A stretch of DNA of 5,074 nt from Nocardioidaceae bacterium (GTDB lineage Bacteria > Actinomycetota > Actinomycetes > Propionibacteriales > Nocardioidaceae). Every line of letters starts with the position of its first letter. Within the stretch, counting starts at the first letter, position 1. The notes under the pieces were generated by a model. The model saw only the letters and a list, made by a program, of their open reading frames with translations. It was not told the origin of the DNA and did no database searches. The translations under genes and the position numbers were made by a program. Where the stretch lies: NCBI GenBank assembly GCA_013696015.1, contig JACCZI010000038.1, forward strand, positions 1 through 5,074. Reading direction: 5' to 3'. Positions 1 through 5,074 of the stretch are shown here, piece after piece.

Positions 1-108
1 AAGGACCTGACCGTGCAGGTCCCTGGGCAACGCGATAGGCAAGCCGTCCGCCGGACCACCACGAAACTGCGCCTCCGGTCCGAAGAGGTTGGCGGCCTTT
101 GTCGCCAT
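1..108 (-). CDS. Possible 5' end of an unidentified leftward gene (partial)
   Basis: On the minus strand an ATG at 108-106 opens 36 codons with no stop before the window edge. The product begins MATKAANLFG and contains FRGGPADGLPIALPRD. I do not recognise the protein. The GGPxDG...LP pattern loosely recalls small actinobacterial or actinophage hypothetical proteins, which is only an impression. About three quarters of codons end in G or C, compatible with coding but less biased than the neighbours. No good ribosome binding site precedes the ATG; an in-frame GTG at 126-124 is an alternative, and the frame is closed upstream by a stop at 156-154. It lies 137 bases downstream of the aminotransferase on the same strand, so it could be a trailing operon gene. 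A plus-strand frame open from base 1 to a stop at 121-123 (ending CRHLRAG) competes and cannot be excluded as the tail of a gene from the left. Confidence 0.3.
   Translation of the reverse strand, partial: MATKAANLFGPEAQFRGGPADGLPIALPRDLHGQVL
3..22. repeat. Perfect 7-bp inverted repeat
   Basis: GGACCTG at 3-9 and CAGGTCC at 16-22 are exact reverse complements around the 6-base spacer ACCGTG. It could be the stem of a terminator for a gene entering from the left, an operator, or chance within the possible partial gene on the minus strand. No T-run follows it on either strand within view. Confidence 0.5.
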
Positions 109-137
109 CTGAGAGCTGGCTAGCACGCTTCGTCCGT

Positions 138-161
138 CCCAGGACCGGTGGTCCTACTGGG
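138..161 (-). terminator. Candidate terminator hairpin downstream of the aminotransferase
   Basis: The perfect repeat AGGACC (141-146) / GGTCCT (150-155) with loop GGT is flanked by CCC (138-140) and GGG (159-161), giving a 9-bp stem with a 3-base bulge. It lies about 85 bases beyond the aminotransferase stop codon in the direction of transcription. No U-run follows, so if it terminates it is of the U-less type often proposed in high-GC actinobacteria. It could also be only a 3'-end-stabilising stem. Confidence 0.35.
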
Positions 162-245
162 TGTTCACCGAGGACGACAGGGCCTTGGGCGGCGATGCTC
201 GAATTCCGACGGCAGACGTCCACCCTACCGCGTTGCTGTCGGGCC

Positions 246-1631
246 TCAGATGTTGGCGACCCGCGACGCGAAGTTGGTCAGATTGTCGACGAAACGGTCG
301 ATGTCGACCTCGGTGTGCTGCACCGAGATGAGCCACTGCTCGACCTTGCCCCACGGCGGCAGGAAGACCCCGCCGTTGTGCTGGACCAGCCAGTGGGCAT
401 GTCCGAACCGGCCGTCGATGCCCAAGAAGTCCCGGAAGTTGCGGATCGGGTCAGGCAGGAACGTCACGCAGCCCTTGGCCCCCGCGGTGACGACGTGCCA
501 CGGCAGATCGTGCTCGGCGATGACCTGCTCGATACCGCGCTGCATCCGCAGGCGCAGCCGTTCCAGATGCTCGTACGCCTCCGGCACCAGCACCTCGGTG
601 AGTACGGCCCGGGTCGCCGCCATCGTCAGTGGGTTGCCGTTGAAGGTGCCGCACTGCTCGTACCGGCCATCAGCGATCCAGCTCATGACCTCCGACGTGC
701 CGCCGATCGCCGCGGTGGGCGTGCCTCCACCGAGCGCCTTCGCGAGGCACACGAGATCAGGCGTCACTCCCGACAACGCGGTCACGCCACCCGGCCCGGT
801 GGTGAACCCGGTCTTGACCTCGTCGAACGTCAACAGGGCACCATGTGCGTGCAAGAGGTCGCGTAGCCCCGCCAGGTAGCCGTCGTCAGGCGGGATGATG
901 CCAGCGTTCATCATCACCGGTTCGACGATCATCCCGGCGATCCGGTCGGCATGCTCGGTCAGCGCTCGCTCCACAGCGGCCAGGTCGTTGAAGCCGACAA
1001 CAACGACCAGGTTGCGGATGGCCGCTGGGATCCCCGAGTTGCCGGCGACGCCCAGAGGACGGTCGGCGGGGCCTACTTCGGATTCCTCGGGAAGCACTGA
1101 GACCTGCACCGAGTCGTGGTGGCCGTGGTAGCAGCCCTCGACCTTGAGGATGAGGTCCCGGCCGGTCACCGCACGCATCAGATGGACCGCGTCCATCGTC
1201 GCCTCGGTGCCGGAGTTGGCGAACCTCCACTGCGGCAGCCCGAACCGCTGCGCCAGCTCCTCCGCGACCACGATCGCGTCTGACGTGGGCTGGGCGAAGT
1301 GGGTGCCACGGCGGACCCGCTTCGATACTGCGGTGACCACCGCTGGGTGCGCGTGCCCGGCCAGGGACACGCCGTAGCCGCCGTGGAAATCGCTGTACTC
1401 GGTCCCGTCGACGTCGTAAACCTTGGAACCGGTGCCGTGGCTCAGCCACACCGCCTGCGGCTCGGCGATCTGCCAGTTGGAGGTGGCTCCACCGGCGAGG
1501 CTCTGGCAGGCGCGCTCGTACATCACGCGGCTCTTCGGCTGACGGCTGAGGAAGGCCGCCGACTCCACCGCGATGAGGTCGTCGAGGTCGGCCGGCGGCG
1601 CCCCGGGGAGCGAGGACGTGGTCGTGGTCAT
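246..1631 (-). CDS. PLP-dependent class-III aminotransferase, glutamate-1-semialdehyde aminomutase-like
   Basis: A 461-residue cytoplasmic fold-type I PLP enzyme. Visible landmarks: YDVDG near 72-76, phosphate-binding NSGTEATM at 139-146, GCYHGHHD at 166-173 (YHG stacks on the cofactor), EP at 237-238, FDEVKTGF at 269-276 with Asp270 for the pyridine nitrogen, Schiff-base Lys298 in CLAKALGGG, and GTFNGNP at 328-334. These match GSAM (HemL) closely, so the enzyme should be catalytically intact. True HemL is about 425-430 residues; this one has an extra N-terminal stretch (first ~30 residues) and a different C-terminal active-site segment (PPWGKVEQWLISVQHTEVDI region, 425-444). With no haem gene nearby and an importer gene divergent to it, I infer a catabolic or specialised transaminase or aminomutase rather than haem synthesis; the substrate is unknown. 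ATG at 1631 is chosen because GGAAGG (1643-1638) lies 6 bases upstream and homology begins just after. The frame stays open further upstream only as the antisense of the ATPase gene. Confidence 0.93.
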   Translation of the reverse strand: MTTTTSSLPGAPPADLDDLIAVESAAFLSRQPKSRVMYERACQSLAGGATSNWQIAEPQAVWLSHGTGSKVYDVDGTEYSDFHGGYGVSLAGHAHPAVVTAVSKRVRRGTHFAQPTSDAIVVAEELAQRFGLPQWRFANSGTEATMDAVHLMRAVTGRDLILKVEGCYHGHHDSVQVSVLPEESEVGPADRPLGVAGNSGIPAAIRNLVVVVGFNDLAAVERALTEHADRIAGMIVEPVMMNAGIIPPDDGYLAGLRDLLHAHGALLTFDEVKTGFTTGPGGVTALSGVTPDLVCLAKALGGGTPTAAIGGTSEVMSWIADGRYEQCGTFNGNPLTMAATRAVLTEVLVPEAYEHLERLRLRMQRGIEQVIAEHDLPWHVVTAGAKGCVTFLPDPIRNFRDFLGIDGRFGHAHWLVQHNGGVFLPPWGKVEQWLISVQHTEVDIDRFVDNLTNFASRVANI

Positions 1632-1637
1632 GCCGGA

Positions 1638-1643
1638 CCTTCC
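1638..1643 (-). promoter_or_regulatory. Ribosome binding site of the aminotransferase
   Basis: GGAAGG on the minus strand lies 6 bases before the ATG at 1631. It fixes the start, since the reading frame itself runs on upstream for more than a kilobase without a stop. Confidence 0.75.
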
Positions 1644-1647
1644 GATT

Positions 1648-1663
1648 GACTGATCGTTCAGTC
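1648..1663. promoter_or_regulatory. Perfect palindromic operator candidate
   Basis: GACTGATCGTTCAGTC is an inverted repeat of GACTGA and TCAGTC around TCGT. Its size and GA(C/T)-rich arms resemble TetR-family operators, though other dimeric regulators are possible. It sits 16 bases upstream of the aminotransferase ATG and overlaps that gene's proposed -10 box and start point. A bound regulator should therefore block the aminotransferase promoter directly. No regulator gene is visible in the window. Confidence 0.55.
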
Positions 1664-1665
1664 TA
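1660..1665 (-). promoter_or_regulatory. Candidate -10 box for the aminotransferase
   Basis: TAGACT read on the minus strand fits the actinobacterial TANNNT -10 pattern. Exactly 28 bases separate it from the ATG, giving a leader of about 22 nt carrying the GGAAGG site. No convincing -35 hexamer lies 16-19 bases upstream, which may mean an activator or another sigma factor. The same hexamer at the same distance serves the divergent gene. Confidence 0.4.
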
Positions 1666-1706
1666 ACCGCAGGGGGATGGCTTACCGCTAGGTCAGCTCG
1701 GCCAGC

Positions 1707-1735
1707 TTTCCCCGGCCTGGTCCACTGCCTAGACT
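1707..1735 (+). promoter_or_regulatory. Candidate promoter for the ABC ATPase gene
   Basis: A -10-like TAGACT at 1730-1735 lies 28 bases before the GTG start. A weak -35-like TTTCCC (1707-1712) is 17 bases upstream of it. The predicted leader is about 22 nt. The -10 call is supported by its mirror image in front of the aminotransferase; the -35 is poor. Confidence 0.35.
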
Positions 1736-1753
1736 CCGGCGGCAGGGCGTCGA

Positions 1754-1759
1754 GGGGAG
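1754..1759 (+). promoter_or_regulatory. Ribosome binding site of the ABC ATPase
   Basis: GGGGAG, within GAGGGGAG, sits 4 bases before the GTG at 1764 and supports this non-ATG start. Confidence 0.7.
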
Positions 1760-1763
1760 CAGC

Positions 1764-2852
1764 GTGGCTCAGTCGGGAGGGTCCATCGAGCTGCGCGGAC
1801 TTGGCAAGTCGTTCGGTGACGAGGACGCCGTGGTCGACATGAACCTGCAGATCGAGGCGGGGGAGTTCTTCTCGCTCATCGGGCCGTCGGGATGCGGCAA
1901 GACCACCACGCTGCGGATGATCGCGGGCTTCGAGGAGCCGTCCACGGGGGAGATCCTGCTCGATGGCGTCGACGTCGCCGCGGTGCCGGCGCACAAGCGC
2001 CCGGTCAACACCGTGTTCCAGAGCTACGCGTTGTTCCCGCACCTGTCGGTGGAGGACAACGTCGGCTACGGCTTGCGGTGGCAGGGCGGTGTCGACAAGG
2101 CCGACCGTCGCCGCCGGGTTGGTGAGGCGCTCGACCTCGTGCAGCTGGCCCCGTACGCCAAACGCCGCCCGCACCAGCTCTCGGGTGGCCAGCAGCAACG
2201 GGTCGCGCTCGCCCGCGCCCTTGTCCTGCGCCCGACGGTGCTGCTCCTCGACGAGCCGCTGGGAGCGCTGGACGCCAAGCTGCGCAAGACCCTGCGCCAG
2301 GAGCTCACGACGTTGCACCGAGAGGTGGGCGTGACCTTCGTCTTCGTCACCCACGACCAGGAGGAGGCGCTGGAGATGTCCGACCGCCTCGCGGTCATGG
2401 AGCAGGGTCGGGTGGTCCAGTGCGGCGCCCCCCGCGAGGTCTACAGCGCACCGCGGACCGCGTACGTCGCCGACTTCCTGGGTGTCGCGAACCTGCTCGA
2501 CGTCGAGTGCCTCAGCTCCGCCGGGAACGGGCTGCGGCGGGTGCGTCTCGGCGACGCGGAGCTGCTCGCGACCTCGGTGGCCGGCCACATGGAGGGTGAC
2601 GGCCACGTCGTCATCCGGCCGGAACGGGTCCGGTTGGCGATCAGCGGCGCAGCTGCGGCCAACGCCGTGGTCGGGACCATCGAGGAGCTGGTCTACGTGG
2701 GGGCGACGACCCAGCTGGTCGTGCGGCTCGCGCACGACCAGCTGCTGCAGGCGTTGGTGGTCAACAACGGCGAACATGACGACTTCGTGCCGGGAACGCC
2801 GGTGACGGTGGCGCTGCCTCCGGAGGCACTGCGGTTGCTCGCCGCGTCCTGA
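1764..2852 (+). CDS. ABC transporter ATP-binding protein, PotA-like (polyamine/opine/phosphonate type)
   Basis: A 362-residue cytoplasmic ATPase that would dimerise and drive the two permeases encoded on the opposite strand. All catalytic motifs are present: Walker A GPSGCGKTT (40-48), Q-loop Gln86 in VFQSYALFPH, signature LSGGQQQR (139-146), Walker B VLLLDE (159-164), D-loop GALD (167-170) and switch His197 in FVTHDQEEA. After about residue 235 comes a C-terminal TOBE-type regulatory region, including VVIRPERVRL (282-291). Length and the FQSYALFPHLSVEDNV segment fit the PotA/FbpC group (TC 3.A.1.11-like); the PotB/PotC/PotD-like neighbours favour PotA over FbpC. Start: GTG at 1764 with a strong ribosome binding site, and the protein begins directly before the strand-1 motif IELRGLGKSFG. 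Unusually, it is transcribed divergently from the aminotransferase and convergently with its own permease operon, so its expression is separately controlled. The substrate cannot be read from the ATPase. Confidence 0.95.
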   Translation: MAQSGGSIELRGLGKSFGDEDAVVDMNLQIEAGEFFSLIGPSGCGKTTTLRMIAGFEEPSTGEILLDGVDVAAVPAHKRPVNTVFQSYALFPHLSVEDNVGYGLRWQGGVDKADRRRRVGEALDLVQLAPYAKRRPHQLSGGQQQRVALARALVLRPTVLLLDEPLGALDAKLRKTLRQELTTLHREVGVTFVFVTHDQEEALEMSDRLAVMEQGRVVQCGAPREVYSAPRTAYVADFLGVANLLDVECLSSAGNGLRRVRLGDAELLATSVAGHMEGDGHVVIRPERVRLAISGAAAANAVVGTIEELVYVGATTQLVVRLAHDQLLQALVVNNGEHDDFVPGTPVTVALPPEALRLLAAS

Positions 2853-2865
2853 GCCCTCTCAGACG
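2845..2865. terminator. Stem-loop containing both convergent stop codons; possible bidirectional terminator
   Basis: CTGAG (2849-2853) and CTCAG (2858-2862) pair around CCCT. The stem can extend by three more pairs (2845-2847 with 2863-2865) across one bulged C. The TGA of the ATPase gene and the TGA of the PotC-like gene each lie in one arm. Only 6 bp separate the stops, so this is the only structure available between the genes. It lacks a U-run on either strand. Confidence 0.35.
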
Positions 2866-3776
2866 TCGGTGACGCCGAGGTCGTCCAGCGTGTTTCCGCT
2901 GCCCCGCCGCAACCGGCGCAGAACCAGCCAGGCCAGCAGCAGCGCCATGACCGACCCCATCAACAACAGGGTCGCCAACGCGTTCAGCGCGGGGGTCGGT
3001 GACGTACGCACACCGCTGTATAGCTTGATGGGAACGGTTACCGACGACGCGTCGGTCGACAGGAACGAGCTGACGACGAAGTCGTCCATCGACGAGGCGA
3101 ACACGATCATCGCCGCAGCGAACACCGACGGGGCCAGCAGCGGGATCAGCACGGTACGGATCGCCCGCACCGGTGACGCCCCGAGATCACGCGCGGCGGT
3201 CTCGTACTCGGAGCCGATCGACAGCAGGCGCGCCCGCACGATCACGACGACGTAGGAGATCGAGAACGTGACGTGGCCGAGCAGCTGCGCGGTGCGGCCC
3301 AACGGGACTGCTGTGTAGAGGTTGGTGAAGACCAGGAACAGCGCGCTGCCCATGACGATCTCGGGCGTCGCCAACGGCAGCAGCATCAAGGAGTTGGAGG
3401 CGCGGCTGGCGCGACCCCGCCACCGGGTCAGCCCGAGCGCCAGCGCGGTGCCGATGGGGGTCGCGATGAGCAGGGTGAGCAGCCCCAGCCGCAGGCTGTT
3501 CGTGAGGGCCAGCCGCAGGCTGGGGTCGCTCACCACCGAGCCGAAGTCGTCTCCCCAGTACCAGCGGAACGATGCGCCCTGCCAGGTCGTGCGGGAGCGG
3601 CCGGCGTTGAAGGAGAACTGCACGGCGATCAGCACCGGGACCAAGGACCAGGCGACGTAGAGCCAGGTCACCGTGGCCAGCACCCACGGTCGCCGTCGGC
3701 CGCGCCGGCGCCAGGAGCGGCTGGGGCTCGCGGTCGCCGTGGCAACCTCGACAGGGGGAGCGACGACGGTGGTCAC
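2859..3776 (-). CDS. ABC transporter permease, PotC-like
   Basis: A 305-residue inner-membrane protein, one half of the importer channel. After a polar, Arg-rich cytoplasmic N-terminus (RRRGRRRP, 23-30) there are about six hydrophobic segments, near 33-55, 95-117, 129-152, 165-183, 212-230 and 265-287. The cytoplasmic coupling (EAA) loop is at about 190-218: ETAARDLGAS followed by a TVLIPLLAPS stretch, with the conserved Gly199. The usual Glu directly before AA is Thr193 here, with a Glu one place earlier. MDDFVVSSFLS (230-240) and the VPIKLYSGVR region are typical of PotC/YdcV-type permeases. The GTG start overlaps the upstream permease stop by 4 bp (GTGA), which implies translational coupling. 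GGGAGG (3786-3781) precedes it by 4 bases. It is the last gene of the visible leftward operon and ends 6 bp from the ATPase gene. Confidence 0.93.
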   Translation of the reverse strand: MTTVVAPPVEVATATASPSRSWRRRGRRRPWVLATVTWLYVAWSLVPVLIAVQFSFNAGRSRTTWQGASFRWYWGDDFGSVVSDPSLRLALTNSLRLGLLTLLIATPIGTALALGLTRWRGRASRASNSLMLLPLATPEIVMGSALFLVFTNLYTAVPLGRTAQLLGHVTFSISYVVVIVRARLLSIGSEYETAARDLGASPVRAIRTVLIPLLAPSVFAAAMIVFASSMDDFVVSSFLSTDASSVTVPIKLYSGVRTSPTPALNALATLLLMGSVMALLLAWLVLRRLRRGSGNTLDDLGVTDV

Positions 3777-4669
3777 GTCGCCTCCCGGCTGGCCCGCTGC
3801 GTGGAGACCAGGTAGTAGGCCATCAGCGCCATCAGCAGCAGCGACAGCACCAGCACGAGCGAGGCGCCGACCCCCTTCTCCTGGCTCTGCAGGAGATAGA
3901 ACTCGATCTGGTTGCCCACCATGGTCGTGGTCGGGGAACCGGAGACCAGGGTGTTCGTGTAGTAGTCGGCGAACATCGGCAGCACGGTGATCGCGGAGGC
4001 GGTGAGCAACCCCTGCCGGGAAAGCGGCAGCGTGATGTGCCAGAACGTCCGGGCGCCTCCGATGCCGAGGTCACGTGATGCTTCCAGCAGCCGACCGTCG
4101 ATCCGGTCCAGCGTCGCGAAGAGCGGCACGATGAAGAACGGCAGGTACCCGTACGCCAGCGCGATGACGACCGTGTAGGCGTTGCCCGACAGCCAGTCGA
4201 CGGGTTCGGAGATCAGGCGGGTCCACTGCAGGCTGCGGTTCACGTACCCATCCGGCTGCAGCAGGTTGATCCAAGCCAGCATCCGGGTCAGGTAGTTGAT
4301 CCACCACGGGGCGAGGATCAGCGCGAGCAGCAGCCCGCGTCGCCGACCGGCGAGCCGAGCGACGTAGTACGCCACCGGGTAGCCGATTGCGATGCACATC
4401 GCCAGGGCGAGGCCCACGTACGCGAACGTCCGCAGGAACACCGGTCGCAGGTCGCCGGTGACGGCCCGCTGCAGCACGCTGCTCAGATCGTCGAACTGCC
4501 ACTGCAACGGGTTCCAGACCGGGATCGGTGAGCCGAACAGCGGGTCCGTGCCACCGAAGGCGATGGCTGCGATTGCGTAGAACGGTACGACGAAGAAGAT
4601 CAGGAGCCAGGCTGTGCCTGGCAGTGCCAGAGCCGGCCACAACCGCGAGGAGCTGCGCTGGCTGCTCAT
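3773..4669 (-). CDS. ABC transporter permease, PotB-like
   Basis: A 298-residue inner-membrane protein, the partner of the PotC-like permease. Hydrophobic segments lie near 11-38, 80-104, 112-136, 164-186, 219-236 and 268-288. A long extracytoplasmic loop after the first (about 40-78, rich in Pro and Trp) is usual for PotB-type proteins. The coupling loop is LLEASRDLGIGGARTFWHITLPLS (split as LLEASRDLG, 194-202, and HITLPLS, 211-217), matching EAA---G---------LP. PTTTMVGNQIEFYL (246-259) is a familiar PotB-like segment. The ATG at 4669 is preceded by GGGAGG only 1 base away, an unusually short spacing, and by AAGGGAG 18 bases away; see the hairpin at 4674-4687. No better in-frame start is visible. 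It follows the binding-protein gene by 25 bases and overlaps the next permease by 4. Confidence 0.93.
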   Translation of the reverse strand: MSSQRSSSRLWPALALPGTAWLLIFFVVPFYAIAAIAFGGTDPLFGSPIPVWNPLQWQFDDLSSVLQRAVTGDLRPVFLRTFAYVGLALAMCIAIGYPVAYYVARLAGRRRGLLLALILAPWWINYLTRMLAWINLLQPDGYVNRSLQWTRLISEPVDWLSGNAYTVVIALAYGYLPFFIVPLFATLDRIDGRLLEASRDLGIGGARTFWHITLPLSRQGLLTASAITVLPMFADYYTNTLVSGSPTTTMVGNQIEFYLLQSQEKGVGASLVLVLSLLLMALMAYYLVSTQRASREAT

Positions 4670-4670
4670 G

Positions 4671-4694
4671 CCTCCCGCATCGGCGGGCTCCCTT
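4671..4694 (-). promoter_or_regulatory. Structured translation-start region of the PotB-like gene
   Basis: Two Shine-Dalgarno-like sequences precede the ATG: AAGGGAG (4694-4688), 18 bases away, and GGGAGG (4676-4671), 1 base away. Between them CCCGC and GCGGG (4687-4674 on the minus strand, loop CGAT) form a perfect 5-bp hairpin that buries part of GGGAGG. Folding would bring AAGGGAG to about 4 bases from the ATG. The function is inferred; the sequences are seen. Confidence 0.4.
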
Positions 4695-5074
4695 TCAGCC
4701 GGATTTCAACGTCGCCCAGACGTTGTCCCAGACCTCCCGCCCCGGGGGGCTGAGCTGCAGCAGCTGGCGGCCGGACGCGTACTGCTCTGATGTCACCACG
4801 GCGCTCTCGAGGTTGGCCGGCACCAACCCCTCATCGGACAGGTAGCTCGGGCTGAACGCCTTGAGCGCCGGCTGGTAGCCGACCCACCCGAAGTTGCGCA
4901 ACGCGTTTTGCTCGTCGAGCAGGTAGTTCAAGAAGTGGTGCGCCAGCACCGGGTTCTCGGCACCGGCGGTGACCGCGATGGTGTCGCTGCCGACCATGCC
5001 TGGCTCGTCCGACGGGTACCAGTAGCCGAGGACGTCGGGTGAGACGCCGTTGGGCAGGTAGTACTGGGCGCTGA
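4695..5074 (-). CDS. ABC transporter substrate-binding protein, PotD-like, C-terminal part (5' end outside window)
   Basis: The last 125 residues of an extracytoplasmic binding protein are visible; the frame is open to the right edge, so the N-terminus, signal peptide and start are missing. An internal Met at 4997 is not the start, because coding sequence clearly continues upstream (...LGYWYPSDEPGM...). The stretch YWYPSDEPGMVGSDTIAV corresponds to the PotD region where a conserved Trp/Tyr-Pro segment leads into a hinge strand. This is followed by ENPVLAHHFLNYLLDEQNA, the usual C-terminal helix of the family, then GYQPAL, and a terminal VWDNVWATLKSG resembling the family's C-terminal Trp-containing helix. 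Periplasmic or lipid-anchored location is expected from the family but cannot be seen. First visible gene of the leftward SBP-PotB-PotC operon; its ligand pocket residues are mostly outside the window, so substrate is unknown. Confidence 0.88.
   Translation of the reverse strand, partial: SAQYYLPNGVSPDVLGYWYPSDEPGMVGSDTIAVTAGAENPVLAHHFLNYLLDEQNALRNFGWVGYQPALKAFSPSYLSDEGLVPANLESAVVTSEQYASGRQLLQLSPPGREVWDNVWATLKSG

Noticed and set aside
99..879. Two overlapping plus-strand open frames of about 250 codons opposite the aminotransferase.
   Set aside because: Both are antisense to well-conserved coding sequence, have biased low-complexity composition and match no known protein pattern.
1632..2777. 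The aminotransferase frame stays open far upstream on the minus strand, giving an apparent 843-codon fusion protein.
   Set aside because: The extension is the exact antisense of the PotA-like gene, which has every catalytic motif. The extended part is rich in Arg, His and Asp with no family resemblance, and a good ribosome binding site marks the ATG at 1631. Lack of stops is a by-product of high GC.
3273..3815. A 180-codon plus-strand frame antisense to the PotC-like gene, rich in Gln, Gly and Arg.
   Set aside because: It is a GC-driven shadow of the permease codons, with no ribosome binding site or domain seen.
4666..4680. A four-codon minus-strand mini-frame (ATG at 4680, stop at 4668-4666) overlapping the PotB-like start.
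   Set aside because: Its start codon lies inside the hairpin and it is too short to support on its own; probably chance.
4695..4997. A complete 100-residue protein starting at the Met at 4997.
   Set aside because: The same frame continues without a stop to the window edge with binding-protein-like sequence (GYWYP...), so this Met is internal to a truncated PotD-like gene.
1..5074. CRISPR arrays, tRNA or rRNA genes, insertion sequences, toxin-antitoxin or defence genes.
   Set aside because: No regularly spaced repeats, cloverleaf-like sequences, transposase motifs or terminal repeats were seen. Apart from the left end and the 132-bp divergent gap, the window is filled by one aminotransferase and one importer.

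Overview
The window is GC-rich (about two thirds by eye), with G/C-biased third codon positions, GTG as well as ATG starts, short strong Shine-Dalgarno sites and almost no non-coding DNA. This points to a high-GC actinobacterium; the genus cannot be told from the sequence. I see no tRNA, rRNA, CRISPR array, transposase or phage gene.

Layout from left to right: (1) 1-245 is poorly resolved. It has a possible 5' end of a leftward gene running off the edge (1-108), one inverted repeat inside that frame (3-22) and a bulged inverted repeat between it and the next gene (138-161). (2) 246-1631, minus strand: a PLP-dependent class-III aminotransferase of the glutamate-1-semialdehyde aminomutase (GSAM) type. 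(3) 1632-1763: a divergent control region with a perfect 16-bp palindrome and two matched TAGACT boxes, one per direction. (4) 1764-2852, plus strand: the ATPase of a polyamine-type (PotA-like) ABC importer. (5) 2859-3776 and 3773-4669, minus strand: the two permeases (PotC-like and PotB-like), overlapping by 4 bp. (6) 4695-5074, minus strand: the C-terminal part of a PotD-like substrate-binding protein, with its 5' end beyond the right edge.

Working together: the binding protein would capture a small cationic or amino compound outside the cell, the PotB/PotC pair would form the channel, and the PotA-like dimer would power import. The divergent aminotransferase could act on the imported compound, or on an amine or amino acid derived from it. 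The substrate is not shown by the sequence; polyamine-type transport is a family-level call.

The main oddity is the layout. The ATPase gene is split from its permease/binding-protein operon, faces it tail to tail with only 6 bp between stop codons, and is divergent from the enzyme gene. I see no clearly undescribed system here. The points most worth a second look are the symmetrical divergent promoter with its palindrome, the hairpin holding both convergent stop codons, and the hairpin masking the permease ribosome binding site.
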